Source: Sphingobium trunci
GTDB taxonomy: Bacteria; Pseudomonadota; Alphaproteobacteria; Sphingomonadales; Sphingomonadaceae
Assembly: GCF_022664535.1 (NCBI RefSeq)
Contig: NZ_JAKUJY010000005.1
Span: forward strand, 181,893-245,892
Length of the DNA: 64,000 nucleotides
Direction of reading: 5' to 3'
The notes under the pieces were generated by a model, which saw only the letters and a program-made list of their open reading frames with translations, was not told where the DNA came from and did not search any database. Below are positions 49,590 through 58,679 of this stretch, one piece after another (position 1 is the stretch's first letter; the number at the start of each line of letters is the position of its first letter). A program made the translations under genes and the position numbers.

Positions 49590-50093
49590 ATGAGCCAAGC
49601 GCCAGGATCGGACGCCCGTACCATTGGTTTCACGCTGAACGGGGAGGCTTTCGTCCCGGAGGTTGCTCCTCACACGCGCTTGCTGGAAGTGCTGCGCAAC
49701 GATGCCGGACTGAACGGACCCAAATATGGTTGTGGTTACGGTCAATGTGGCGCCTGCGGGATATTGGTGGACGATCTGGCCGCAAGGGCCTGCATGTTGA
49801 GCGTTGCTGCCGTTGCCGGACGGCGCGTCACGACGCTGGAGGGGCTGGGTAGCCGTGACAAGCCCGGCCTGGTCCAGCGCGCGTTCATCGAAGGGCAGGG
49901 CGCGCAGTGCGGCTATTGCCTGAATGGCATGGTGGTGACGGCGCAGGCCCTGCTGCGCCACAACCCTGCCCCCGACCGGGCAGCCATCGCCCAGGCGTTG
50001 CGGCATAACCTGTGCCGATGCGGCACGCATGTGGAGATCGTGAACTCGGTAGAACTGGCCGTGCAGGCGCTCGCACGGGGGGAAACGCTTTGA
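49590..50093 (+). CDS. nicA: Nicotinate dehydrogenase small [2Fe-2S] subunit NicA
   Basis: 167 aa from MSQAPGSDARTIGFTLNG. A plant-type [2Fe-2S] cluster (YGCGYGQCGACGIL plus ACML) and a second cluster (GQGAQCGYCLNGM, HNLCRCGTH) mark the small subunit of xanthine-dehydrogenase-family hydroxylases. With NicB it hydroxylates nicotinate to 6-hydroxynicotinate using water. The stop overlaps the nicB start. Confidence 0.93.
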   Translation: MSQAPGSDARTIGFTLNGEAFVPEVAPHTRLLEVLRNDAGLNGPKYGCGYGQCGACGILVDDLAARACMLSVAAVAGRRVTTLEGLGSRDKPGLVQRAFIEGQGAQCGYCLNGMVVTAQALLRHNPAPDRAAIAQALRHNLCRCGTHVEIVNSVELAVQALARGETL

Positions 50094-53000
50094 GTTCGGC
50101 GATCGATCGGCTCAACTCCGCCGAAATCCTCGCATTGCCGGACGGTCTGGTCGTCCACGACCGCGAAGCCGATGGACGCGATTTGCCTTATATCGTGATC
50201 GATGCGGAAGGGCGCATCCATGGTTTCAACGGCCATGTCGACCTGGGGACCGGAATACGCACCGCATTGGCCCAGATCGTCGCCGAGGAACTGGATGCCG
50301 ATCCTGCGAGCGTGCGAATTCTTCTGGGCGATACCGCCCGTACGCCCAACCAGGGCGCAACGATCGCCAGCGACACCGTCCAGACCAGCGCGGTGCCGCT
50401 TCGTGCCGCAGCCGCGCAGGCGCGCGCGGCGCTTCTGGGTCTCGCCGCGCGAAGCCTCTCGGTCCCACCGGAAGACTTGCGCATCGATGACGGCGCCATA
50501 GCCCACGGCAACCATGCGCTGTCCTTCGCGGAGCTTCTGAAGGGGCAGCGCATCCGCCTCCGGCTCGACCGGACGCAGGCGGTCAAGGACCCCCAAAGCT
50601 ATTCCATTGTCGGCAAATCCGCCGCAAGGGTCGACATTCCGGACAAGGTCACTGGCGAATTGACCTTCGTTCACGACATGCGTGTGGAGGGCATGCTGCA
50701 CGGCCGGGTGGTGCGCCCGCCCTATGCCGGGATCGATGGCGGCGACTTTGTGGGCACCAGCCTGATCTCGGTCGACCGCGCATCGGTTGCCCACCTGCCG
50801 GGTATCGTGGCCGTGGTCACCGAAGGCGATTTCGTGGGCGTAGTCGCGGAGCGTGAGGAAATCGCCGAGCTGGCGATGCACTTGCTGGCGGTCGAGTGGA
50901 AGCCGGCCCCACCGCTGCGCGATATGGAAAATCTGGCCGACGCGATCGGCGCCAATCCCAGCCAGGCCCGCCACCTGCACGAGCAAGGCGACGTAGACGC
51001 CGCCATCGCCGATGCCGCCACGCCGATGGACCGGACCTATGTCTGGCCCTACCAGATGCACGCTTCCATCGGTCCGTCCTGCGCGGTCGCGGAGTGGCGC
51101 GATGGATTTTTGCGCGTCTGGAGCGGCACGCAGAACCCGCATCCGATGCGCGCCGATCTGGCGCGCCTGCTCGACATTCCCGTGGAGTGCGTGGACGTGG
51201 TGCGCATGGAGGCATCGGGCTGCTATGGCCGCAACTGCGCCGATGACGTGACCGCCGACGCCGCGCTGCTGGCCCGGGCCGCCGGCGCTCCGGTGCGGGT
51301 TCAGTTGACGCGCGAGCAGGAGCATTTGTGGGAGCCCAAGGGTACAGGGCAACTCATGCAGGTGCGCGGCGCTCTGGATGCTGCCGGGGCGGCGCTGGCC
51401 TATGACTATAAATCCCGATACCCTTCCAATGGCGCGCCGACGCTGGCCCTGCTGCTGACCGGCAAGCTACCCAACCAGCCTGAAACCTGGGAGATGGGAG
51501 ACCGTACTTCGGTCGCCCCCTATGCCTATCCCAACAAGCGCGTGGTGATCCATGACACGCCGCCGATCGTCCGGGCATCCTGGCTGCGCGGGGTCTCCGC
51601 ATTGCCCAGCAGCTTCGCGCACGAAAGCTGGATCGACGAAGCGGCCGCCATGGCGGGGGTCGATCCGGTCGAGTATCGCCTGCGCTATCTTACCGACAAG
51701 CGCGGCATTGCCGTCGTCGAGGCGACGGCGGAGCGCAGCGGCTGGACCCCGCATACCCGGCCGCAGACAATCCCGCGCGAGGGTGATTGGCTGCGCGGTC
51801 GCGGTTTCGCCTATGCCCTCTACGTTCATTCCAAATTCCCGGGCTATGGCGCCGCATGGGCGGCGTGGGTCGCGGATGTCGCGGTGAACGCACGCACCGG
51901 CGAAGTGCGGGTCGAAAAGGTGACGGTGGGGCATGATGCTGGCCTGATGATCAATCCCGACGGGGTGCGTCACCAGATTCACGGCAATGTCATCCAGTCG
52001 ACCTCCCGCGCCCTCATGGAACAGGTGCCGTTCGACCAAAGCGGCGTCGCTGCGCTGGAGTGGAGCAACTATCCGCTCATCACGTTCCCGGACGTGCCCG
52101 AAATCGATGTGCTGATGGTACCGCGTCCCGATGAACCGCCGCTCGGCGCTGGCGAAAGCGCGTCAGTCCCCAGCGCCGCCGCGATCGCCAATGCGCTCTA
52201 TGACGCGACCGGCATCCGTTTTCGCGAGCCACCCTTCACTCCGGAGAAGATTCGCGCCGCACTGGCGGAAAGGGGGCTTCTCCTCGCCCCGGAGCCGTCG
52301 GGACCGCCTCCTGCGCCGAAAACCATCGCCCGCAAATGGCGGTGGAGCCTGTCCGGCCTTGGGGCGGGGCTCGCGGCCGGATTCGCCATCGCCATGCCAT
52401 GGCGTCCTGCGATCCCGTCCGGTTCGCTTCCGCCTCCCGGTTTTTACAGTCCCCAAACGCTGGAACGCGGGCGTCAGCTTGCCGCGGCTGGCGACTGCGC
52501 GGTATGCCACACGGCCGAGGGCGGCGAGACGAACGCAGGCGGACGTCCGATGGAGACCCCCTTCGGCATCGTCTACTCCACCAACATCACCCCTGATCCG
52601 GTAAACGGGATCGGCAATTGGTCCCTGCCTGCCTTCACGCGCGCCATGCGCGAGGGCATTTCGCGTGATGGACGGCATCTTTACCCGGCCTTTCCCTATA
52701 CGGCGTTCGCAAAGCTGAGCGATACGGATATCGAGGCGCTCTACGCCTATCTGACAAGCCGGCCCGCGGTCGACAATGCTCCACCCCGGACGCGGCTGGC
52801 GTTCCCCTTCAACATGCGGGCCGGGCTTGCCGCATGGAACGCGACCTTCCACGATCCCCGTCCCTGGCGCGACGATCCCGCGCGATCGGCGCAGTGGAAC
52901 AGAGGGGGATATCTGGTCGAGGGCGCGGGTCATTGCAGCGCATGCCACACCCCCCGCAACATCGCAGGCGCCGAGGTCAAGGGCCGTGGTCGCTACGCCG

Positions 53001-53620
53001 GAGCGCTGGTCGATGGCTGGTGGGCGCCTGCCTTGTCGGCCGATCATGCGGACGGAGTGCCCTGGTCGGAGCAGGATTTCTATGAATATCTGCGCCATGG
53101 CCAGTCGGCGCGACACGGGGTTGCCGGGGGTCCGATGGCACCGGTGATAGAGGAATTGCAGGCGTTGCCGGATGCCGACCTGCACGCGATGGCGGCATAT
53201 CTCGCTTCCCTCGGTCATGAGAAGGTCGCGTTGGAAAATCAGGAGGATGCCGTCACCCGGCTGGAAGCGCTGGCGCAGGACGAGGCGACAGCGCTGAAAG
53301 GCAGCGGCGCCCGCGCGTTCGAAACGGCTTGCGCGGTGTGCCATGTCGCAGGTCCGGTACCGACCTTCGGGGCGCGACCGTCGCTTGCGGTCAACAGCGC
53401 GGTTCGCGCACCGGTCCCCGACAATCTCATACGAACGATCCTATATGGGGCAGACAGCCGATCATTCCCCGCCAGAGGGGCCATGCCGGGCTTTTCCAAG
53501 GCCATGAGCGATCAGCAGCTCGAAGAGCTGGTCCGCTATGTGCGTGCTCGCTTTGCTTCCGACAAGCCAGCCTGGACCGACATAAAAAGGGCTATCAGTT
53601 CGGCAAGGCACAAACATTGA
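50090..53620 (+). CDS. nicB: Nicotinate dehydrogenase large subunit NicB (Mo-binding plus tri-haem cytochrome c)
   Basis: About 1176 aa. The start is taken as TTG at 50090-50092, overlapping the nicA stop (TTGA). N-terminal ~740 residues are a molybdopterin-binding aldehyde-oxidase/xanthine-dehydrogenase domain (GFNGHVDLGTGIRTALAQIVAEEL, ASGCYGRNCADDV, GAGESASVPSAAAIANA). A TM-like helix lies near residue 750, then a cytochrome c domain with three CxxCH sites near residues 803 (CAVCH), 949 (CSACH) and 1081 (CAVCH). This fusion is specific to NicB-type enzymes, which pass electrons to the respiratory chain rather than NAD. Confidence 0.94.
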   Translation: MSSAIDRLNSAEILALPDGLVVHDREADGRDLPYIVIDAEGRIHGFNGHVDLGTGIRTALAQIVAEELDADPASVRILLGDTARTPNQGATIASDTVQTSAVPLRAAAAQARAALLGLAARSLSVPPEDLRIDDGAIAHGNHALSFAELLKGQRIRLRLDRTQAVKDPQSYSIVGKSAARVDIPDKVTGELTFVHDMRVEGMLHGRVVRPPYAGIDGGDFVGTSLISVDRASVAHLPGIVAVVTEGDFVGVVAEREEIAELAMHLLAVEWKPAPPLRDMENLADAIGANPSQARHLHEQGDVDAAIADAATPMDRTYVWPYQMHASIGPSCAVAEWRDGFLRVWSGTQNPHPMRADLARLLDIPVECVDVVRMEASGCYGRNCADDVTADAALLARAAGAPVRVQLTREQEHLWEPKGTGQLMQVRGALDAAGAALAYDYKSRYPSNGAPTLALLLTGKLPNQPETWEMGDRTSVAPYAYPNKRVVIHDTPPIVRASWLRGVSALPSSFAHESWIDEAAAMAGVDPVEYRLRYLTDKRGIAVVEATAERSGWTPHTRPQTIPREGDWLRGRGFAYALYVHSKFPGYGAAWAAWVADVAVNARTGEVRVEKVTVGHDAGLMINPDGVRHQIHGNVIQSTSRALMEQVPFDQSGVAALEWSNYPLITFPDVPEIDVLMVPRPDEPPLGAGESASVPSAAAIANALYDATGIRFREPPFTPEKIRAALAERGLLLAPEPSGPPPAPKTIARKWRWSLSGLGAGLAAGFAIAMPWRPAIPSGSLPPPGFYSPQTLERGRQLAAAGDCAVCHTAEGGETNAGGRPMETPFGIVYSTNITPDPVNGIGNWSLPAFTRAMREGISRDGRHLYPAFPYTAFAKLSDTDIEALYAYLTSRPAVDNAPPRTRLAFPFNMRAGLAAWNATFHDPRPWRDDPARSAQWNRGGYLVEGAGHCSACHTPRNIAGAEVKGRGRYAGALVDGWWAPALSADHADGVPWSEQDFYEYLRHGQSARHGVAGGPMAPVIEELQALPDADLHAMAAYLASLGHEKVALENQEDAVTRLEALAQDEATALKGSGARAFETACAVCHVAGPVPTFGARPSLAVNSAVRAPVPDNLIRTILYGADSRSFPARGAMPGFSKAMSDQQLEELVRYVRARFASDKPAWTDIKRAISSARHKH

Positions 53621-53654
53621 ATTGACGCCATGGCCGGGACGGCTGACACTGATG

Positions 53655-53900
53655 CTAGGTTTCGTGGACAAGGTGTAGCCACAGCCATGCTGATGCGAGG
53701 CGGGCGAAGCCGAGATAGGAGCTTTTGCTCTTGTCATATCGGGTAGCGACGCGCCGCCAGTTCCTGAGCTTGTTGAACAGCCGTTGAGTTGCGCAGACGA
53801 TATTTCCAGCGATCCTGCAAGCCATGTGCGCCGGCCGTTTTTGCAGGGATCACGGCCTGGGTACGGGCCACGGCAATTTCGGCGCGGATGTGCAGCAATG
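53655..53900 (-). pseudogene. Frameshifted IS5-family transposase C-terminal remnant
   Basis: On the minus strand a frame ending at 53655 reads RLFNKLRNWRRVATRYDKSK and continues to LASAWLWLHLVHET before the stop. Upstream the reading continues in another frame (AVIPAKTAGAHGLQDRWKYRLRN), so at least one frameshift separates the two. 53658-53773 is nearly identical in inverted orientation to 36546-36661. The N-terminal catalytic part is missing. Confidence 0.75.
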
Positions 53901-54304
53901 ATGACAGAGCGCAAGACCGCGAGCGTCCCGACATGTTCCGCATCATACCATCAGAACCGATGGGAATTGTGGGAACATCGTGGTATCGGATTTCAAGATT
54001 TCTTAAATTATCGCAAAAAAACAAAGCGATAAATCGCTTGACTGGTGACCCCTACGGGAATTTCGCATTTCAAATAAGCCATTAATAAATAAGGATAATA
54101 CAATAACTATTACAACTTATACCATCGCATAACCCATCATGACTCTGGGGTTTTGCGATACGAACTGAGCGGTGAGCGTACGAATCACAAATATTGCCGA
54201 TGCCATGGCAGTGTAGCGACCACCTTCACGGCGCGGTCGGGCCGTCCAGTCCCAGTTCGCCGACTGCCACATGCCTGACAGCGTTTCCGCATTGACCACG
54301 CCCA
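53901..54304. other. AT-rich intergenic debris between IS remnants
   Basis: About 400 bp with no supportable gene. Composition drops sharply to AT-rich around 54000-54120, marking the left border of the RiPP island. Confidence 0.5.
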
Positions 54305-54358
54305 TCACCGCAGCAGGGCAAGCGCGATCTGCTCGCCCGTGAACTTCGACTTCTTCAT
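54305..54358 (-). pseudogene. Start of an IS3-type orfA, cut after 17 codons
   Basis: Minus-strand ATG at 54358 reads MKKSKFTGEQIALALLR and stops. MKKSKFTxEQIA is the usual opening of IS3-family OrfA. Nothing recognisable follows, so it is a relic. Confidence 0.5.
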
Positions 54359-54422
54359 GCAAAATCTCCACCTCCACTCAGTTTCAATTTTGCCAGTTTT
54401 CTCTCATTCTCGCTGGAGGCAT

Positions 54423-56984
54423 TTACCGGGACAGGGTCACTTTCAAAGACTTGTCGAACCATCCAGATATCTCTTTAAATATCTGGCGAACATTCGCAGG
54501 GGATAATGATAGAGAATGATTTTCTCCCCAAAAATGGAGAAGTCGTGCAGTCTTTCCTTCGCGATAAAGCTCGAAGAAGAACGGGTCGGCTTGTTCGAAT
54601 CCGCCGCGTGAATCGTACTCGCCCTGAATCATAAGAAGGGGGACTTTTACGTTTCTTACGTGCGTAATAGGAGAACTACGCGCATAGAGATCCGGATTCT
54701 CTGACGGTGTAGTGTGAAACCGCAGGGCAGTTTCAGCTATAACTGCGTTCTCAGAGGCATCTTTCTCAAAACCTGGGTAACGTCGACCGCCTGTTGAAAG
54801 AGTGCCATGAAACGTAGTCATATTGGTGATCCCGGATAACCCAACAGCCGCTGCAAACCGATCCGTCTGCGTGATAAGGCCGTATACACTGTAACCACCA
54901 TAACTTTGCCCGAAGAGACCAAGGCGGTGAGGATCGGCGATACCCAGCGCGATTAACTTATCAACTGCGGGCAAAACCCCACTTGTCAGAGAAGGATAAG
55001 GGTCATTTGAGCTAGGCGAATGTGGAACCGGCACGGAGGGCACCAAGATCACGTACCCGAGTGAGGCGTAAAGCTGTAAATTGTATATGCCGGGCAAATA
55101 AGGGTTCAGCCAGTAATCATTCTCATCCCGTACCCGATAGCCCCCGTACACCCAAACAAGCATCGGATAAGTATGAGATGGAATGTAATCAGGTGGCAAA
55201 ATGACAGCGGCCTTCAAAGGCGAGCCGTCAGCACCAACATAATCGATTATTCTTGTCTCTCCCCAACGCACGCCAGCGAGATGTTGGTTCAAATGGAAAA
55301 TTATCGCTGAAGTGCCTCCGTTCCAAGATCTAGAATAAACGCGGACTCCTTTTTGGGTTGGCTCCTGCCATATGAGACCATCGCAATCAGAAGCTAATAT
55401 AGTGGCGGACCTTGAGATGCTAAATCGCTCAGAATTTGAAACGGATATCCTATAGACGTCCAAAGCATTATCGCGGCGCGTTACGGCTGGCTTCGGTTCA
55501 CGAGAGCATCGCCCTTCTATTGGGCGGCGGCTTGCTTTATCATAAAACCGCTCCAACCGGCTTTGTGCGACCTCATATCTCACGCGATCCCGCCCGGAAA
55601 AGCCTACAATTTCGCGGTTCGCTAGTCGATAAAGTGTTTGAGGTGGTAGTTCACCTTCAAAGGGAATGGGAACTGGTGCAGCATTCCTGTCCACGAGCCA
55701 CCAATTATTCTGATCCTCTCCTGAATCCCCTAAGCGTCCATATACGAGGAGTTTAGACCCTATCCAGAAGACATTCTGCTCCGGCACCTCCGTGGTTCCA
55801 ACACGAAGAGATATGCCCATTCGTTCAACACGATTATTTTTTACGGTTACTGAAAATAGGCTGCCAGCAAATAAATCTGCTCGTTCCCGTGCCCTAAAAG
55901 CGAAGTTTTTCCCGTCATCCGACCACCCACTGAAATCTAGAGGGTACTTGGCTGCGTCTGGTAGCGAAATCCAAGAAAGGCTTGGTTTTTCAAGGTTAAC
56001 CATGCCCAATCGTTTTTGAACGCGCCATTCGCCATCATTAATCGGTCGCGTTCCAACGACATTCGGCGGAATCGCTCCAACTGGAGTTAAAATTGCGGCC
56101 TGCGTTTTATCAGGCGACAGAGCAACTGTCAGAGATCCGTTAAATGGAAAATTTGGTATGCTTGCGATAATCTTACTCTGTCGAGTAAATATATCGATAA
56201 GTGCCAATTGGACCACCGGTAGGGAAGATAACTCAGAATCTTCTGTATTTCCGCTATTGGACGCACTGAATGTTGCCTCCATTCCATTGCGGATTTTCCC
56301 GACTGTCGCCACAGATTCGACCGCAAAATGCGTATAGTGATCAATCATGGGTGACGCTTGGCCCAGTGGCATAAGGATCGCTAAAATTCGCCGATTATCA
56401 AGCCAGATAAACGGTGCGTTCTCCTCATCAGGGCGGCATGGGGCTACCAAATCCCCGTCTTCTCCCCTAATATCGATACGGTGGAGAGGCGAACCGTAAC
56501 GAGTTTGGGTCGCAATCGCCCTGTCGCTCAATCGATGCAGTTCGTCGCCGGTAGCTGATGACACATACAATCGCACATTATCTCCACCACGCGGTTCTTG
56601 ACCTTCGGGCTTAGTCGAAAGCATTGCAATCCACTTTCCATCTGGACTCCAGTTTGGACACCAATAGCCCGCCGCGGCGCTTCCGCCGTTAGTGATGTTG
56701 AGGCGGTTTGCACCATTGCGATCAATCGTCCAAATGTCGTTACGAGAGGGATCGACGTCATAGCTTTCGCGCCCATAAACTTCACCCGCAGTCGCCGGCC
56801 GCTGAATTGACAACGCAATTTTTCGGCCATCGGGCGATATGGCGAGTGCATCGACAGACACTGTCTTCAGCACGTCATCAATCGAAAGTGGCTTCGCTGA
56901 AAGGACACTCGGCTCAAACGTGACCACGATAATTGTCCAGAAGAGCAGAAAACGTGTCACTTTTATTAAGTACGTCGACCTCAT
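54423..56984 (-). CDS. S9-family serine peptidase, exported; lasso-isopeptidase-like context
   Basis: 853 aa. N-terminal hydrophobic helix (FLLFWTIIVVTF) then SAKPLSIDDV, so exported or anchored. A seven-bladed propeller region has WSPDGKWIAML-type repeats. C-terminal prolyl-oligopeptidase fold: Ser694 (FGQSYGGYS), Asp791 (GEYDSRGG) and His823 (GENHSLS). Lasso clusters of sphingomonads carry an S9 isopeptidase (AtxE2 type) that opens the lasso; this protein is longer and a different subgroup. Its ATG overlaps the stop of the cyclase-like gene (ATGA), so both are coupled. Rich in AT codons. Precise role unproven. Confidence 0.8.
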   Translation of the reverse strand: MRSTYLIKVTRFLLFWTIIVVTFEPSVLSAKPLSIDDVLKTVSVDALAISPDGRKIALSIQRPATAGEVYGRESYDVDPSRNDIWTIDRNGANRLNITNGGSAAAGYWCPNWSPDGKWIAMLSTKPEGQEPRGGDNVRLYVSSATGDELHRLSDRAIATQTRYGSPLHRIDIRGEDGDLVAPCRPDEENAPFIWLDNRRILAILMPLGQASPMIDHYTHFAVESVATVGKIRNGMEATFSASNSGNTEDSELSSLPVVQLALIDIFTRQSKIIASIPNFPFNGSLTVALSPDKTQAAILTPVGAIPPNVVGTRPINDGEWRVQKRLGMVNLEKPSLSWISLPDAAKYPLDFSGWSDDGKNFAFRARERADLFAGSLFSVTVKNNRVERMGISLRVGTTEVPEQNVFWIGSKLLVYGRLGDSGEDQNNWWLVDRNAAPVPIPFEGELPPQTLYRLANREIVGFSGRDRVRYEVAQSRLERFYDKASRRPIEGRCSREPKPAVTRRDNALDVYRISVSNSERFSISRSATILASDCDGLIWQEPTQKGVRVYSRSWNGGTSAIIFHLNQHLAGVRWGETRIIDYVGADGSPLKAAVILPPDYIPSHTYPMLVWVYGGYRVRDENDYWLNPYLPGIYNLQLYASLGYVILVPSVPVPHSPSSNDPYPSLTSGVLPAVDKLIALGIADPHRLGLFGQSYGGYSVYGLITQTDRFAAAVGLSGITNMTTFHGTLSTGGRRYPGFEKDASENAVIAETALRFHTTPSENPDLYARSSPITHVRNVKVPLLMIQGEYDSRGGFEQADPFFFELYREGKTARLLHFWGENHSLSLSPANVRQIFKEISGWFDKSLKVTLSR

Positions 56985-58441
56985 TGGTCCAGACGGTTCA
57001 TCAAATTTTTCATCACTACTTCCAACTTTAGTGCTCCATAAAGTTGCATGCGTAGGTCGCTAGGAAAACCCTTAACCATTGCCTCCCTAGCGTCGACAAG
57101 CAATCTATTCACGTCAAAGACGCCGTAATCTCCGAGAACAGATTCACCAAATGCATCATCGAAATCTGTCCTAACCAAATCCTGTTCGAAACTATGTCCG
57201 TAATGTTCATAGTATCTGGGGTAAATGAACCCATCGCTAAGGCCCGCACGCACCAATGTGAAACGATGAATTTGGCGCTTTTCTTTGAGTTTGATGGGCA
57301 AGGCTCGACAGAAATCAACGACTCGTTGATTGGCCATAGGGGACACAGGCCAGCATCCTCGACGCAAGAACATATCACTCCGGCCCGCTACGGTCACGAT
57401 AGCTGAAGATGCGATATTTCCTGGAACCTCCCAGTCCATTCGTAAAAAACTGTTATCTTTGACTAACTCATCACCCCCAACACCAGTAAAAATAACGTCA
57501 AATGGTCCGCCTGGATGTCGGTCAAATGCTCGAACACAGGGAAGTCGGTACATGTCATCGCATGGCGTCACCGTGCATTCCTTAGCAGTCAGTAAGGATG
57601 AAAACGGCCCCACGTCATAGGACGAGCCAGTATGATCATCCAAGCCGAGCAACGATATAATCTCATTTCTCCGGTTTGCTTGTTGCACCCCCAAAGGAGG
57701 CGCATGGACGACAGCATAGGAATGCATTCTGTGCCTAGTCGTAGATGCTGCTATCGCAACAACTGAAGAATCTAGCCCGCCGCTCAGTTCAAGGATTGGA
57801 TTGCAAGCCCTTTTCAAATGGAGATTCATCACTTCTCCCAGCAAGCGTACAAATTCTTCTGTTACCATAGCCCCATCGGCTAACGACGCAGGCTGCACAA
57901 CCGGCAGATGGATGGCTTCACGAAACCGCAATTCACCCTGCTCCAAACGCACTAATTCGCCTGGCCACAGTGAAAAAACGCCACTGATAACTTGTTCCCG
58001 AATTTGACCTTCACCCTCCATGATGAAAATCCGGCAACTCTCCTTATTTGGTAGGATCTGCGGAAGAGAACGCGCAACCTCTTCAAAATTCCACGACATT
58101 ATCAAGCGTCCGCCACTGAAGGCCACGTATATGGCGCAGCCAGCGCAGGCGGTTCTTTCGATTTCAATCGCATTCCCCAGGCGATGCGGATCCCACTTAA
58201 TCGTGATCCCCTGACCAACTACCGCTTGGCGGAACGAATCTGATGTGTCCGAGAAGAGTGGCGGCACAATTGCTTCTTCGGACACGCATATGCGCCAGCC
58301 CGCACCACCGTGGTCATCAATCGAGAAATTGAGATGGTCAGTAGGAAAGCCAACTATGGAACTTTCGCCAAAACTCACCAGACGATCTTCTACAGTAATG
58401 GGGAAACCAAGATCCTTGACGAATATAGCGGCCGTAAGCAT
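56981..58441 (-). CDS. Asparagine synthetase-like macrolactam synthetase (lasso cyclase-like)
   Basis: 486 aa. The N-terminal ~180 residues are a degenerate glutaminase-like fold without the Cys2 nucleophile (begins MLTAAIFVK). The C-terminal ATP-pyrophosphatase domain has SGGLDSS at 220-226 and FTGVGGDELV, the asparagine-synthetase signatures. Lack of the glutaminase Cys and this length resemble McjC/AtxC lasso cyclases, which adenylate an Asp/Glu side chain and join it to the peptide N-terminus. It lies downstream of the precursor gene and a terminator, and overlaps the S9 peptidase gene. The peptide substrate is inferred. Confidence 0.82.
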   Translation of the reverse strand: MLTAAIFVKDLGFPITVEDRLVSFGESSIVGFPTDHLNFSIDDHGGAGWRICVSEEAIVPPLFSDTSDSFRQAVVGQGITIKWDPHRLGNAIEIERTACAGCAIYVAFSGGRLIMSWNFEEVARSLPQILPNKESCRIFIMEGEGQIREQVISGVFSLWPGELVRLEQGELRFREAIHLPVVQPASLADGAMVTEEFVRLLGEVMNLHLKRACNPILELSGGLDSSVVAIAASTTRHRMHSYAVVHAPPLGVQQANRRNEIISLLGLDDHTGSSYDVGPFSSLLTAKECTVTPCDDMYRLPCVRAFDRHPGGPFDVIFTGVGGDELVKDNSFLRMDWEVPGNIASSAIVTVAGRSDMFLRRGCWPVSPMANQRVVDFCRALPIKLKEKRQIHRFTLVRAGLSDGFIYPRYYEHYGHSFEQDLVRTDFDDAFGESVLGDYGVFDVNRLLVDAREAMVKGFPSDLRMQLYGALKLEVVMKNLMNRLDQ

Positions 58442-58455
58442 CTAAGCCCCCATCT

Positions 58456-58482
58456 AAAAAGGGGAGCGATCGCTCGCTCCCC
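58456..58482 (-). terminator. Terminator/attenuator between precursor and cyclase-like gene
   Basis: On the minus strand GGGGAGCGA (58482-58474) pairs perfectly with TCGCTCCCC (58469-58461), loop GCGA, followed directly by TTTTT. It sits 30 bp after the precursor stop and 14 bp before the cyclase start codon. Such a hairpin lets precursor mRNA exceed enzyme mRNA. Confidence 0.88.
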
Positions 58483-58512
58483 AAAATAACCATATGTCCA
58501 TTATCAAAAAAA

Positions 58513-58662
58513 TTAACTAAAATCGCGGCCGCCATTATCAACAGACGACGTTCTCTTGCTGGCAACTTTACTTGCGGCAGCACCCGCGACAGCCTTAATT
58601 TCGGCTGCGTTCAGCGTACGTAGCGGAGATGAAAAGACCTTCTTGTCGCGCTTGGTCACCAT
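58513..58662 (-). CDS. RiPP precursor peptide with double-glycine-type leader
   Basis: 49 codons from ATG at 58662 with AGGGAG 6 nt upstream. Residues 17-28 LNAAEIKAVAGA match the C39 leader consensus at L-12, E-8, I-7, V-4, G-2, A-1, so cleavage is predicted after Ala28. The 21-residue core (29-49) starts AASKVASKR and ends NGGRDFS: no Cys, Glu or aromatic residue except Phe48, with Asp42 and Asp47 the only acidic residues and a C-terminal Ser. Alternatively a lasso-style Thr at -2 (Thr38) would give a 10-residue core from Ser40 with Asp47 at position 8. No match to a named family. Confidence 0.75.
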   Translation of the reverse strand: MVTKRDKKVFSSPLRTLNAAEIKAVAGAAASKVASKRTSSVDNGGRDFS

Positions 58663-58679
58663 AATTCTCCCTAACAAAG

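Noticed and set aside
49913..51352. 479-codon minus-strand frame
   Set aside because: Antisense to nicA/nicB; the plus-strand proteins have diagnostic cofactor motifs.
54117..54377. 86-codon minus-strand frame beside the IS3 relic
   Set aside because: The recognisable OrfA start is in a different frame and the rest shows no family; treated as IS debris.
58338..58583. 81-codon minus-strand frame overlapping the precursor and terminator
   Set aside because: It is out of frame with both the precursor and the cyclase and passes through the terminator; the 49-aa frame has the RBS and leader motif.
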